This document shows positions 55,516 to 64,000 of a stretch of DNA of 64,000 nt, one piece after another; within the stretch, counting starts at the first letter, position 1, and each line of letters starts with the position of its first letter. A program made the translations under genes and the position numbers. This stretch comes from an uncultured Tateyamaria sp. (GTDB lineage Bacteria; Pseudomonadota; Alphaproteobacteria; Rhodobacterales; Rhodobacteraceae), in the NCBI RefSeq assembly GCF_947494755.1, contig NZ_CANLVZ010000016.1:1-64000 (forward strand). Direction: 5' to 3'. The notes beneath the pieces were generated by a model. The model did not search any database and had not been told where the DNA came from. It saw only the letters and a program-made list of their open reading frames with translations.

Positions 55516-56913
55516 TTACAGGCTGGCCAGTGCCTCGGAATAGCGCCGTGCGAACGCATCGACAAACGCGTCCAGCATCCCGTTTTCGCCCTGATCCGCT
55601 CGGGTCGTCCAGCGCTTGTTGTATTCGTCCCAACACTTGCGCGCGCCGCTGCCGAGCATGCCGCCACCGCCTCCGGCTGCGGCTTCGATGTCCTTGGGAG
55701 CCAGCCCTTCGAGCATATCGGCCATCGCGGGCTGGACGGCGGCCATCATCGCCATCTGGTGTTTGCGAATATCCGTAAGCGCGTTGTCGAACCCGTCTGG
55801 CCCGGTCTGATAGCCGTCGCGGGGGGTGACGAACATCGTCTCGAAGGCCTGGTCGGGGTCGAGCATGAATTTCATCGGGTTGTTGCCCGAGGCCACGCGC
55901 ATGGTCCGGTCTTCCTGTGCGACGAACAGTTTCACTGCCGAGCGGTCTTGCAGCATCTGCATCATTTCGCGCGTGCCCATGCGGGCGCATTGCCCCAGCA
56001 TCCGCCCCAGATCGCGCAGCGGGATTTGCAGGGCCGCCGCATCGTCGATTTCCGCGCCCTCGAGGAAGCCTGCCAGAAAGTCGTTCATGGCTGCGTTGGC
56101 GTCCGGGGCAGGGGTGGTTTCAGCCGGTTGGGGTTGAGGCGCGACCGGGGCAGGGGTGGGGTCGCTGAAGGACTCGCCAAACCCGCGCGGCGCTTTGGAC
56201 AATTCAGCCCCGATGGTGGGTTTAGCTGCGGCTGGCGTGTCCACAAAAGGCCCGTCCGCATTTGGCTTGGGCAGGTCGTGGGTGAAATCATCGTCCGGGA
56301 TCTTGACGTCGTTGCCGCCAGCCGGAGCATCACCAAGCGGGTCCGAGGGCCGCGCGCCCATGGGGGGCGCCGAGATGTTGCTGCGAAAGCGGGTGAAGTC
56401 GGGTGTCTGCGCCGCCTGTGCGGATGAACCGGCCCCGTGGCCGGGCGCTTGCACACCGGACTTGGGTCCGTTGTCCATGAACGCCGCCCCGGGAGGCGCC
56501 TGCACAGGCTGCCCGCTTTGGGTCAGGGGCCGCGTCTGGATGGCGGCCTTCGCGCCGGGGCTTGGCACATTTGTCGGCCCGAACGGGCGTTCCATTTCAC
56601 GCAAGCGCGCGTGCATCACGTAAGGCCCGACCTGGATCCGATCCCCGTCCGCGATCACGTGCCCGTCCGTGATCCGTTCCTTTGACCCGTTCAGGAAAGT
56701 GCCGTTGGTGGACAGATCGTGCACCATATAGGCACCATCAGCGAAGCGGATATCGAGGTGATGCCCTGAGATGTGCCGCGTTGGATCCGGCAGCACCCAG
56801 TCATTGCCCGCCTTGCGCCCGATCCGGATCGAACGCGCGGTGACATCGCATGTGGGCTCTGTCTCCAGGTCTTCGACCGCATGGCTTTCAATGGTGAGTG
56901 TCAGCGCATCCAT
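55516..56913 (-). CDS. tagH: T6SS FHA-domain protein TagH (Fha)
   Basis: A 465-residue protein. The FHA domain lies at the N terminus (about 20-100): SIRIGRKAGNDWVLPD, HISGHHLDI, DLSTNGTFLNGS, with the arginine, serine and asparagine that bind phosphothreonine. A proline-rich linker follows, then a C-terminal TagH domain of about 200 residues (MNDFLAGFLEGAEI, ALIPLRDLGRMLGQ-like). It is the reader in the PpkA-PppA switch and should bind phosphorylated TssL or PpkA. It is separated from those genes by the replication module. Confidence 0.92.
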   Translation of the reverse strand: MDALTLTIESHAVEDLETEPTCDVTARSIRIGRKAGNDWVLPDPTRHISGHHLDIRFADGAYMVHDLSTNGTFLNGSKERITDGHVIADGDRIQVGPYVMHARLREMERPFGPTNVPSPGAKAAIQTRPLTQSGQPVQAPPGAAFMDNGPKSGVQAPGHGAGSSAQAAQTPDFTRFRSNISAPPMGARPSDPLGDAPAGGNDVKIPDDDFTHDLPKPNADGPFVDTPAAAKPTIGAELSKAPRGFGESFSDPTPAPVAPQPQPAETTPAPDANAAMNDFLAGFLEGAEIDDAAALQIPLRDLGRMLGQCARMGTREMMQMLQDRSAVKLFVAQEDRTMRVASGNNPMKFMLDPDQAFETMFVTPRDGYQTGPDGFDNALTDIRKHQMAMMAAVQPAMADMLEGLAPKDIEAAAGGGGGMLGSGARKCWDEYNKRWTTRADQGENGMLDAFVDAFARRYSEALASL

Positions 56914-56964
56914 TTGAAACGACGATCCTTTGACAAGAACGAGTGGGGTGGCCGCGCGGCACCC

Positions 56965-57558
56965 TTAGTGAATTCGGAACAGTCCGGCAGCCCGGTCCAG
57001 CACATGATCAAGGGTGGCTTGTCGATGTTCGGTCTGCACTTGACCGATGGCCCGCAGCACGGCTGCGCTGATCGCCCGCGGGGCCCGCCATGGTGGTACC
57101 GTCACCAGATCGTTGGGGGCGAGTGGTCCGCCGGACCACCCCACCGCCATGCCCAGATGCACCACCGCTGTCCGGCGCTGCGCAAACATCGCCATTTGCA
57201 GCGTTTTCCAGCGCGCATCCGTTGTCGGTTCTTCGAGCCATTCTGCGATCCAATTGACCAGCATGGTTTCTTCGGGCGTCAGGTCGCCCTGGATCGCAAG
57301 CACGCAATCCAGCCCCCATTGGATCGCCACCTTGGGTTCGATCGCAAAGGCGGTGAAGGTGATCGCGTCTTCGGGGGTTTGCGAGCTTCGCAGCCGATCC
57401 AGAAAGCCCCGGTAGCCTTCGTCGCCCTGGGGGCGTTCGTGCATGAACTCTTCGATTTGCGGCACCCGTCCGAACAGGTCGGCCACGCGGTCAAATCGTA
57501 TGGCGCGGGCCGGGGGCAGCGTTTGTTCAGAATTTAGATCGTCCATGCAGGCCGTCAT
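56965..57558 (-). CDS. T6SS-associated protein of unknown function
   Basis: A 197-residue soluble, mostly helical protein (RVADLFGRVPQIEEFMHERP, then AIEPKVAIQWGLDCVL, WKTLQMAMFAQRRTAVVH). It reads like a group of uncharacterised proteins next to T6SS genes in Rhodobacterales, but no function is known to me. ATG 57558 or ATG 57546 could be used; neither has a strong ribosome-binding site. It lies upstream of tagH on the same strand and diverges from tssA. Confidence 0.65.
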   Translation of the reverse strand: MTACMDDLNSEQTLPPARAIRFDRVADLFGRVPQIEEFMHERPQGDEGYRGFLDRLRSSQTPEDAITFTAFAIEPKVAIQWGLDCVLAIQGDLTPEETMLVNWIAEWLEEPTTDARWKTLQMAMFAQRRTAVVHLGMAVGWSGGPLAPNDLVTVPPWRAPRAISAAVLRAIGQVQTEHRQATLDHVLDRAAGLFRIH

Positions 57559-57810
57559 ATAAGTTTCTGTTTAATCACGGTCACAACTGTGCGCCGCGCA
57601 GCCCCGCAGGTCAATCATTTGGTGGCGTATGGGCGTCAGCTTGTTGCGTCTTGTGACACAGTGATCCGGGTCCGCCCTGTATTGTGGACAATTGTTCCAA
57701 GGTAGGGAATTCCCCTATGTACTTTCTGTAGCCAAAGTGGATTCCTCTGCTTATGGTGTCGCTGCGTCAGGCATCTAAAGCCACCTTAACAAGGCGCACT
57801 GGGGAAAGTT
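57559..57810. promoter_or_regulatory. Divergent T6SS promoter region with two dyads
   Basis: This 252-base gap drives tagH leftward and tssA rightward. It has two close dyad elements: GGACAATTGTTCC (57686-57698, one base off perfect) and TAGGGAATTCCCCTA (57703-57717, one base off perfect), starting 17 bases apart. Both resemble operators; they lie about 100 bases ahead of tssA. Confidence 0.5.
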
Positions 57811-58857
57811 ATGGACGTCGAAACGCTGCTTCAGAGCCATGGGGAAGATGTGCCCAGTGGTGAAGATCTGGAGTATGATCCGGCCTTCATGGAGCTGGAG
57901 ATTGCGGCCCAGCCCGGCGAGGAACGCCAGGCGGGTGACGAGATCATCGCGGCTGAAGACCCCGATTATAAAGACGTGGCCGAAAAGGCCGCCGCCATCA
58001 TGGAGCGCAGCCATGATTTGCGCGCCGGTGTGTTCATGGCCGAGGCCCAGTTGCGCCTGACCGGCTATGTCGGGTTTGCCAAGGCCATCGCCTATATCGC
58101 GGGGTGTCTGGACCAGTACTGGGACACATGCCATCCGCAGCTTGATGCGGATGATGACGACGATCCGACCATGCGTGTGAATGCGGTTCTGTCGCTGACC
58201 GATGATGGCCGCATCCTGCGCGGTGTGCGCCGCGCGCCCCTGACCAAGAGCCGCACATTCGGCGGCATCTCATTGCGCGATATCGCCGTAGCCGAGGGTG
58301 AAAGCACGCCCGCCGCCGACATGGAGAATATTCCGGATTCCGGGCAGGTCGCCGCGGCCTTTCAGGATACGGACGAGGACGACCTGCGCGAGATCGCCGA
58401 AGCCACCGCACAGGCCTATGCAGATGTGCAGGCCATTGACGCGCTGTTTGACGACAAGACGCCGGGGCGGGGCCCTGATCTGGACCCGCTGCTGAAACTG
58501 CTCAAGCAGGCCAACGCGCGGCTTCAGTCGGCAGGTGCCGGCGCGGCGGATGGTGATGCGGCTGACGGCGATGACGCCGCCGCAACTGACGGTGCCCCGA
58601 TGGGCGGTGGTGCCATTGCCGGGGGTGGCGGTGCCGTGGGTGGCATCAACTCTCCCAACGACGTTCAGAATGCATTGGATCGCATTATCGGGTACTATGA
58701 GCGCCATGAGCCCTCGAGCCCGCTGCCGATCCTTTTGATGCGGGCAAAAAAGCTTGTGAATGCAGATTTTCTGACCATCGTGAAGAATATGGCCCCTGAA
58801 GGTGTTGATAACGTGAACCTGATTGGCGGCATAGAAGAAGACGATGATGACGATTAA
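57811..58857 (+). CDS. tssA: T6SS baseplate/tail-cap protein TssA (ImpA)
   Basis: A 348-residue TssA. The ImpA N-terminal domain is clear: PSGEDLEYDPAFMELE, DPDYKDVAEKAAAIME, DLRAGVFMAEAQLRLTGYVGFAKAI. A glycine/alanine-rich linker (GGGAIAGGGGAVGG) leads to the short C-terminal domain with ALDRIIGYYERHEPSSPLPILLMRAKKLV. It opens the plus-strand tssA-tssB-tssC-hcp run. TssA primes and guides sheath and tube assembly. Confidence 0.93.
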   Translation: MDVETLLQSHGEDVPSGEDLEYDPAFMELEIAAQPGEERQAGDEIIAAEDPDYKDVAEKAAAIMERSHDLRAGVFMAEAQLRLTGYVGFAKAIAYIAGCLDQYWDTCHPQLDADDDDDPTMRVNAVLSLTDDGRILRGVRRAPLTKSRTFGGISLRDIAVAEGESTPAADMENIPDSGQVAAAFQDTDEDDLREIAEATAQAYADVQAIDALFDDKTPGRGPDLDPLLKLLKQANARLQSAGAGAADGDAADGDDAAATDGAPMGGGAIAGGGGAVGGINSPNDVQNALDRIIGYYERHEPSSPLPILLMRAKKLVNADFLTIVKNMAPEGVDNVNLIGGIEEDDDDD

Positions 58858-58922
58858 GCAGATTTTGGTCCAGTTCGCGTGACCATTGAAAAAACAAACT
58901 GATTTCGAAGGAGACAAATCGG

Positions 58923-59438
58923 ATGGCTGGGAGTTCACAGAAGTTCATTGCGCGCAATCGCGCGCCACGGGTTCAGATCGAGTACGATGTGGAATTGTAC
59001 GGTGCCGAGAAGAAGGTGCAGTTGCCGTTCGTGATGGGCGTTATGTCCGATCTGGCCGGTAAGTCCGAGGTCGAGCAACCCGCCGTTGCGGATCGCAAGT
59101 TCCTTGAAATCGACGTCGACAACTTTGACGACCGGATGAAGTCGATGGCACCGCGCGCGGCCTTTACCGTGCCCAACACCCTGACCGGTGAAGGCAACAT
59201 GGCTGTCGACATGACCTTTTCGTCGATGGATGATTTCAGCCCTGCCGCCATCGCGGCCAAGGTTGAGCCCCTCAAGGAACTGCTCGATGCCCGCACGCAG
59301 CTGAGCAACCTCATGACTTATATGGACGGCAAGACCGGTGCCGAGGAACTGATCGCCAAGATCACGCAGGATCCGACCCTGCTCAAAACCCTTGCCGCAC
59401 AGCCCGCCCCCAAAGCTGACAGCGAAGATCAGGAGTAA
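58923..59438 (+). CDS. tssB: T6SS sheath small subunit TssB (VipA)
   Basis: A 171-residue TssB. It begins MAGSSQKFIARNRAPRVQIEYDVE and contains ELPFVMGVMSDLAG-like text (VQLPFVMGVMSDLAGKSE), DVDNFDDRMKSM and the PLKELLDARTQLSNL helix that contacts TssC. GAAGGAG precedes the ATG. tssC follows after three bases; the two form the contractile sheath. Confidence 0.96.
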   Translation: MAGSSQKFIARNRAPRVQIEYDVELYGAEKKVQLPFVMGVMSDLAGKSEVEQPAVADRKFLEIDVDNFDDRMKSMAPRAAFTVPNTLTGEGNMAVDMTFSSMDDFSPAAIAAKVEPLKELLDARTQLSNLMTYMDGKTGAEELIAKITQDPTLLKTLAAQPAPKADSEDQE

Positions 59439-59441
59439 AAG

Positions 59442-60935
59442 ATGGCCGAGACAGAAACAGAAGTCGCAGCCGGTGGTGAAGCCACGGCGTTCGGGTCCTC
59501 CGATTTCGAGAACCTGCTGAAAAAGGAATTCCGGCCGAAGTCGGATCAGGCGAAGTCCGCCGTTGAACAGGCCGTCAAGACGCTGGCCGAACAGGCGCTG
59601 GCCAATTCCGCCCTGATCAGCGACGACGCCCTGCGCACGATCGAAAGCATCGTGTCCCAGATCGACAAGAAGCTGACCGAGCAGGTCAACGCGATCCTGC
59701 ACCACCCCGATTTCCAGCAGCTTGAAAGCGCGTGGCGTGGTCTGCACTACCTCGTCAACAACACCGAGACCGACGAGATGCTCAAGGTCCGGGTGATGAA
59801 CATCTCCAAAAAGGACATGCACAAGACATTGCGCAAGTTCAAAGGAACGGCTTGGGATCAGTCCCCGATCTTCAAGAAGATCTACGAAGAAGAGTTTGGC
59901 CAGTTTGGCGGCGAACCCTATGGCTCGCTGGTGGCCGATTATCACTTCGACCATTCCCCGCCGGATGTCGAATTGCTGGGTGAGATGGCCAAGATTGCCG
60001 CCGCCGCCCACGCGCCCCTGATCACCGGTGCCAACCCGACCCTGTTCCAGATGGACAGCTGGTCCGAATTGGCCAACCCGCGTGACCTGACCAAGATCTT
60101 CCAGACGCCGGAATACGCCTCGTGGCGGTCCCTGCGCGAAAGCGAGGATTCCAAGTATATCGGTCTGGCGATGCCCCGCTTCCTGGGCCGTTTACCTTAC
60201 GGGTCGGCCACCGATCCTGTCGAGGCCTTTGCCTTTGAAGAAGACACCGACGGGTCCGATGCCACCAAATATGGCTGGGTCAACGCGGCCTATGGCATGG
60301 CCGTCAACATCAACCGCTCGTTCAAGGAATACGGCTGGTGTTCACGGATCCGTGGCATCGAAAGCGGTGGCGCGATCGAGGGTCTGCCCTCGCACACGTT
60401 CCCGACGGACGATGGCGGTGTGGATCAGAAGTGTCCCACCGAGATCGCGATTTCGGACCGGCGCGAGGCCGAATTGGCCAAGAACGGCATGATGCCCCTG
60501 ATCCACCGCAAGAACTCGGATCTGGCGGCCTTTATCGGTGCCCAATCGCTGCACAAGCCTGCGGAATATGACGACGACGATGCCACGGCGAACGCCAACC
60601 TGGCCGCGCGTCTGCCCTATCTGTTCGCGACCTGCCGCTTTGCGCATTACCTCAAGTGTATCGTGCGCGACAAGGTCGGTTCGTACAAAAGCCGCGATGA
60701 CATGCAGGACTGGTTGCAGACATGGGTCAACCAGTATGTCGATTTCAACCCCGACACCTCACCGGAATCGGTCAAGGCGCAACAGCCGCTGGCCGCCGCC
60801 GATGTTGTGGTTGAAGAAGTCGAGGGCAACCCCGGCTACTACACATCGAAGTTCTTTCTTCGACCCCATTACCAGCTTGAGGGGCTGTCCGTGTCCCTTC
60901 GCCTGGTGTCCAAGCTGCCGAGCGAAAAGGGCTGA
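59442..60935 (+). CDS. tssC: T6SS sheath large subunit TssC (VipB)
   Basis: A 497-residue TssC. Family text is almost continuous: LESAWRGLHYLVNNTETDEM, EEFGQFGGEPYGSLVADYHF, ANPTLFQMDSWSELANPRDL, FLGRLPYGSATDPVE, and the end AFGVSLRLVS-like motif (LEGLSVSLRLVSKLPS). Length is normal for the family. Partner of TssB in the sheath. Confidence 0.97.
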   Translation: MAETETEVAAGGEATAFGSSDFENLLKKEFRPKSDQAKSAVEQAVKTLAEQALANSALISDDALRTIESIVSQIDKKLTEQVNAILHHPDFQQLESAWRGLHYLVNNTETDEMLKVRVMNISKKDMHKTLRKFKGTAWDQSPIFKKIYEEEFGQFGGEPYGSLVADYHFDHSPPDVELLGEMAKIAAAAHAPLITGANPTLFQMDSWSELANPRDLTKIFQTPEYASWRSLRESEDSKYIGLAMPRFLGRLPYGSATDPVEAFAFEEDTDGSDATKYGWVNAAYGMAVNINRSFKEYGWCSRIRGIESGGAIEGLPSHTFPTDDGGVDQKCPTEIAISDRREAELAKNGMMPLIHRKNSDLAAFIGAQSLHKPAEYDDDDATANANLAARLPYLFATCRFAHYLKCIVRDKVGSYKSRDDMQDWLQTWVNQYVDFNPDTSPESVKAQQPLAAADVVVEEVEGNPGYYTSKFFLRPHYQLEGLSVSLRLVSKLPSEKG

Positions 60936-60998
60936 TCCAGCGCCCATTGCCTGACAGAGAACCAACTGAGAAACGATCAATCATAAGGAAAATCCGAA

Positions 60999-61520
60999 AT
61001 GTCATTTGACGCATTTATGTATATCCCCGGTGTGAAAGAAGTCGAAGGCGAGACCCAAGACGAGGACATGTCCAAAGAGAAAGCCTGGGAAATCCTGAGC
61101 TTTGAAATCGGTGCCGAGAACAACATCAATATCGGGTCGATCTCTGGTGGTGGTGGTGCCGGGAAGGCCACGTTCAAGGAATTGACCGTGACCAAGAAAA
61201 CCGACACGGCCTCGTGTGGTCTGTTCCTGAAGCTGTGCGAAGGCGCTCACTTTGATGACGCGCACATCGTGCTGCGTCGTTCGGGCGGTGCCACAAGCAA
61301 GTCTGGTGTGACCTTCCTGCAGTTCGATTTCAAACTGCTGATGGTTCAGGATATCAGCTGGTCCGGTTCGGACGGGGATGACATCTGCGAAGAGACGCTG
61401 GTCATGCAGTACGGTGCGATGAAAGTCACATACAGTGCGCAGGACAAGCAGGGTAAGATGAAAGAGCACTCCAAAGCCATGTGGAGCCGCGTCAAGAACA
61501 AGGCCGAGCTGGTCGTATAA
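60999..61520 (+). CDS. hcp: T6SS tube protein Hcp (TssD)
   Basis: A 173-residue Hcp that forms the inner tube and is itself secreted. It starts MSFDAFMYIPGVKEVEGETQD and has FEIGAENNINIGSISGGGGAGKATFKELTV, CGLFLKLCEGAHFDDAHIVLRR and a C-terminal MVQDISWSGSDGDDICEETLVMQYG. A separate 63-base gap with its own ribosome site before it allows stronger expression than tssC. Confidence 0.96.
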   Translation: MSFDAFMYIPGVKEVEGETQDEDMSKEKAWEILSFEIGAENNINIGSISGGGGAGKATFKELTVTKKTDTASCGLFLKLCEGAHFDDAHIVLRRSGGATSKSGVTFLQFDFKLLMVQDISWSGSDGDDICEETLVMQYGAMKVTYSAQDKQGKMKEHSKAMWSRVKNKAELVV

Positions 61521-61612
61521 GCCCCGCGCTTTTCGCACTTTCTTGAACAACCTGGTCAAGCCCCCCTCGGGGCTTGCCCTTTGCCGCCTTATGCCCAATC
61601 TGGAGATGCCCC

Positions 61613-62440
61613 GTGCAAGCCGAAGACCTACTCAAAGCCGGTGATCTGGATGGCGCATTGGCCGCGTTGCAGGATGCCGTGCGCGCTGACGCATCAAACC
61701 CTGCCTTGCGCATCTTTCTGTTCCAGTTGCTGAGCGTCCGTGGCGAATGGAAACGCGCCATTGCCCAGCTCAAGGTGTCCGCAGAGATGGACGAGATGGC
61801 CGTGCCCATGGCCCAGACCTATCGCGAAGGCATCATCTGCGAGGTCTACCGCGACAAGGTATTCGCGGGCGAAAAGGACCCCCTGATTTTTGGCGAGCCC
61901 CAGGAATGGATCGCCCTGATCCTTGAGGCCCTCAAGGCCAATGCCGCAGGCCGCCCCGACGAGGCCGCCGCCACCCGTGCCCGCGCTTTTGACGCCGCGC
62001 CCACGACGACCGGCTCCATTGATGGCACCCGTTTCGAGTGGATCGCCGATGCCGATATGCGCCTTGGCCCGATCCTTGAGGTTGTCATCAACGGCAAATA
62101 CTACTGGATGCCTTTCACCACGATCTCCCGCATCGAATTCGACGCCCCCGCCGATCTGCGCGACGCGGTGTGGACCCCTTGCACCTTGACCACCTCCAAC
62201 GGTGGTGAGGTCGTGGGCCTGATCCCCACCCGCTATGCTGGCACCATCGAACAGGGTGGTGCGGCCGAAAAGCTGGCCCGCGCCACCAACTGGGTCGATC
62301 TGGGTGCCGAGACCTTTGCCGGTGTCGGCCAGCGCCTGTTTGCCACTGATCTGGGGGACACCGCGCTGATGGATATGCGTGTGCTCGACCTCGACACGGC
62401 CGAGGATGCGGGTACGGACACCTCTGGCGGCGGGGATTGA
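61613..62440 (+). CDS. tagJ: T6SS accessory protein TagJ (ImpE)
   Basis: A 275-residue ImpE/TagJ. It opens with AEDLLKAGDLDGALAALQDAVRADASNPALR, a TPR-like pair, and has the ImpE core FEWIADADMRLGPILEVVINGKYYWMPF and DLRDAVWTPC. GTG 61613 is chosen because GGAG (61602-61605) lies in front; an earlier in-frame start has none. In Pseudomonas the homologue binds the sheath protein TssB and the ClpV ATPase. It precedes tssE by three bases. Confidence 0.9.
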   Translation: MQAEDLLKAGDLDGALAALQDAVRADASNPALRIFLFQLLSVRGEWKRAIAQLKVSAEMDEMAVPMAQTYREGIICEVYRDKVFAGEKDPLIFGEPQEWIALILEALKANAAGRPDEAAATRARAFDAAPTTTGSIDGTRFEWIADADMRLGPILEVVINGKYYWMPFTTISRIEFDAPADLRDAVWTPCTLTTSNGGEVVGLIPTRYAGTIEQGGAAEKLARATNWVDLGAETFAGVGQRLFATDLGDTALMDMRVLDLDTAEDAGTDTSGGGD

Positions 62441-62443
62441 TCC

Positions 62444-62941
62444 ATGTCCGACAAGATGATCGCCGAACGCTTGCAGCCCTCCCTTCTGGATCGGCTGACG
62501 GATGACAATCCGACCGAGTTGACCGAGCGTCGCGAGACCCGCGTGATCGACGTGCGCCAGCTGCGCGACATCATCCAGCGCGATCTGGCCTGGTTGCTCA
62601 ACACCGCCAACAGCGCGGCCCAGATCGATGCGGATGTCTATCCCAATGTCATCGCCTCGACCCTGAATTTCGGTATTCGTGAGGTCGCGGGCGATTATTC
62701 CACCGCCGAGCGGGCCGAGATGATCCGCAAGTCCATCATGGAGTCGGTGCAGGTCTTTGAGCCCCGCATTCACCCCGGATCGCTGGATGTCGAATTGCGT
62801 GTAGGCCAGGAAAACCGCGACACCGTTGTCTCTTATGACATCCGCGCGGACATGTGGGCCCAACCGATGCCCATCGAGTTGTATCTGCGCAGCCAGGTCG
62901 ATGTGACCACGGGCGAGCTGCAACTGGAAAGGATCGCCTGA
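62444..62941 (+). CDS. tssE: T6SS baseplate protein TssE (gp25-like)
   Basis: A 165-residue gp25-like protein. The N-terminal LQPSLLDRLTDDNP motif is typical of TssE, followed by RDLAWLLNTANSAAQID, VLNFGIREVAGDY-like text (TLNFGIREVAGDYST) and a MESVQVFEPRIHPGSLDVEL strand. It starts sheath assembly in the baseplate. The next gene follows after seven bases. Confidence 0.95.
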   Translation: MSDKMIAERLQPSLLDRLTDDNPTELTERRETRVIDVRQLRDIIQRDLAWLLNTANSAAQIDADVYPNVIASTLNFGIREVAGDYSTAERAEMIRKSIMESVQVFEPRIHPGSLDVELRVGQENRDTVVSYDIRADMWAQPMPIELYLRSQVDVTTGELQLERIA

Positions 62942-62948
62942 CCCCGCC

Positions 62949-64000
62949 ATGGATACCCGACTGCTCAAACACTACGAAGGCGAGTTGGCCTTCATGCGCG
63001 ACATGGGGGCCGAGTTCGCGCAGGCCTATCCCAAGATCGCGTCCCGTCTGGGCATGGACGGGATGGAGGTGGTCGACCCTTACGTGGAACGGCTCCTTGA
63101 AGGCGTCGCCTTTCTGTCCGCCCGTGTGCAGCTTGAACTTGAGCTGCAATATCCGGCCCTGACCTCGCACCTGCTCGAGATCATCTATCCGCATTACCTG
63201 AGCCCCTCACCGTCGATGATGATCGCCGCCTTTGAGCCGGACATGCAGAATGCCGCCCTTGCCGATGGCTATGTCATTCCGCGCCATTCGGAGTTGCGCA
63301 GCACCTTGGGCGATGATGATCATACCGCCTGCGTGTTCCGCACTGCCGCTGACGTCAAGCTGTGGCCCATCACCATCACCGAGGCCGAGTATATTGATGG
63401 CCGGGGCGAGTTGGTCGCCGCCGGTGTCTCGCGTCAGACCGAGGCCCGCGCCGGTATCCGCCTGCGTCTGAACCGTCATGGCGGTCTGCCGATCTCCGAA
63501 CTGTCGATGGACAGCCTTGTGCTGTACCTCAATGGGCAAGAGGGCAAGAACTGGGCCCTGCACGAATTGCTGAGCACGCAGGTGACCGGCGTTGTGGGCC
63601 GCTCGACCGACCGGCGCGCCGACTGGATCACCGAATTGCCCAACGGCGCGGTCGAGCCGCGCGGCTATGACCCCGAAGAGGCACTGTTGCCCACCCCGCA
63701 GCGCAGCTTTGACGGCTATCGGTTGTTGCAGGAATATTTTGCGATGCCCGAACGTTTCCATTTTGTGGAGGTGAAGGGGTTGTCGCTGGCGCTGACCCGT
63801 TGCACCGGGTCGGATGTGGACATCTATATCCTGCTAAGGAATGGCGATCCCGATATCGCCGCCGGTGTCACGCCCGAGGCGTTTACGCTCAATGCCGTGC
63901 CTGCCGCGAACCTGTTTCACAAACGCTGTGACCGCGTTCATGTCAGCAGCTCGAAGGTGGATCACCATGTGGTCGCCGACCGCACCGCGCCGATGGATTT
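62949..64000 (+). CDS. tssF: T6SS baseplate protein TssF (ImpG/VasA), cut by window edge
   Basis: The ATG at 62949 opens a frame that runs to the end of the window without a stop (about 350 codons; TssF proteins are near 600). The start reads MDTRLLKHYEGELAFMRDMG and FAQAYPKIASRLGM, the standard TssF opening, then DPYVERLLEGVAFLSARVQ and SHLLEIIYPHYLSPSPSM. The C-terminal half lies outside. tssG is expected next. Confidence 0.94.
   Translation, partial: MDTRLLKHYEGELAFMRDMGAEFAQAYPKIASRLGMDGMEVVDPYVERLLEGVAFLSARVQLELELQYPALTSHLLEIIYPHYLSPSPSMMIAAFEPDMQNAALADGYVIPRHSELRSTLGDDDHTACVFRTAADVKLWPITITEAEYIDGRGELVAAGVSRQTEARAGIRLRLNRHGGLPISELSMDSLVLYLNGQEGKNWALHELLSTQVTGVVGRSTDRRADWITELPNGAVEPRGYDPEEALLPTPQRSFDGYRLLQEYFAMPERFHFVEVKGLSLALTRCTGSDVDIYILLRNGDPDIAAGVTPEAFTLNAVPAANLFHKRCDRVHVSSSKVDHHVVADRTAPMD

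Noticed and set aside
61694-62968. 424-codon minus-strand frame opposite tagJ and tssE
   Set aside because: Both plus-strand genes are recognised T6SS components with family-typical motifs.

Overview
The window (64 kb, mostly about 60% GC) looks like part of a large repABC-type replicon of a marine alphaproteobacterium, most probably from the Roseobacter group (Rhodobacterales). The evidence is a complete repABC module (repA 46264-45077, repB 45087-44086, repC 43900-42680, all on the minus strand) with a probable antisense ctRNA and two parS-like palindromes. The proteins are of alphaproteobacterial type, and the load is typical of roseobacter plasmids and chromids: surface polysaccharide, type VI secretion (T6SS) and a giant autotransporter.

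Layout. 1-260: IS30-type transposase remnant. 0.3-21.3 kb: surface polysaccharide locus with outer-membrane export protein, chain-length/ATPase protein, Wzy-like polymerase, Wzx flippase, ExoY-like initiating sugar transferase, four glycosyltransferases, three acetyltransferases, a sulfotransferase, a pyruvyltransferase with an FrhB-like partner, a beta-helix protein and an SGNH hydrolase. The product is predicted to be an acidic polymer that may be sulfated, pyruvylated and acetylated. 21.3-22.4 kb: RES/Xre toxin-antitoxin pair with an operator sitting between its -35 and -10. 22.6-34.0 kb: poorly characterised block holding a 1286-aa protein with a papain-like Cys/His signature and a small partner, a helical acidic protein, secreted proteins, and an operon of ExbB, two ExbD-like proteins and a TonB-like protein. 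34.0-42.4 kb: T6SS regulatory and membrane genes on the minus strand (tssL-tssM-tagF-pppA-ppkA). 42.4-46.5 kb: repABC. 46.7-52.7 kb: 2016-aa repeat-rich autotransporter. 52.9-54.5 kb: a two-gene cassette of visibly lower GC, soluble protein plus membrane protein. 54.8-64.0 kb: YrbL-like protein, FHA protein TagH, an uncharacterised protein, then tssA, tssB, tssC, hcp, tagJ, tssE and the start of tssF, cut by the window edge.

How the parts work together. The T6SS is split in two by the replication module, the autotransporter and the low-GC cassette. PpkA, PppA and the FHA protein form a threonine-phosphorylation switch. TssL and PpkA carry matching acidic-[KR]-T-[IV] motifs near their N termini that could be the phosphosites read by the FHA domain. 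tssG, tssH/clpV, tssK and vgrG are not in the window; some probably lie just to the right. The ExbB/ExbD/TonB-like operon has one ExbD with the expected membrane aspartate and one with asparagine in its place. With its unnamed neighbours it is the best candidate here for an undescribed system. No tRNA, rRNA or CRISPR array was seen.
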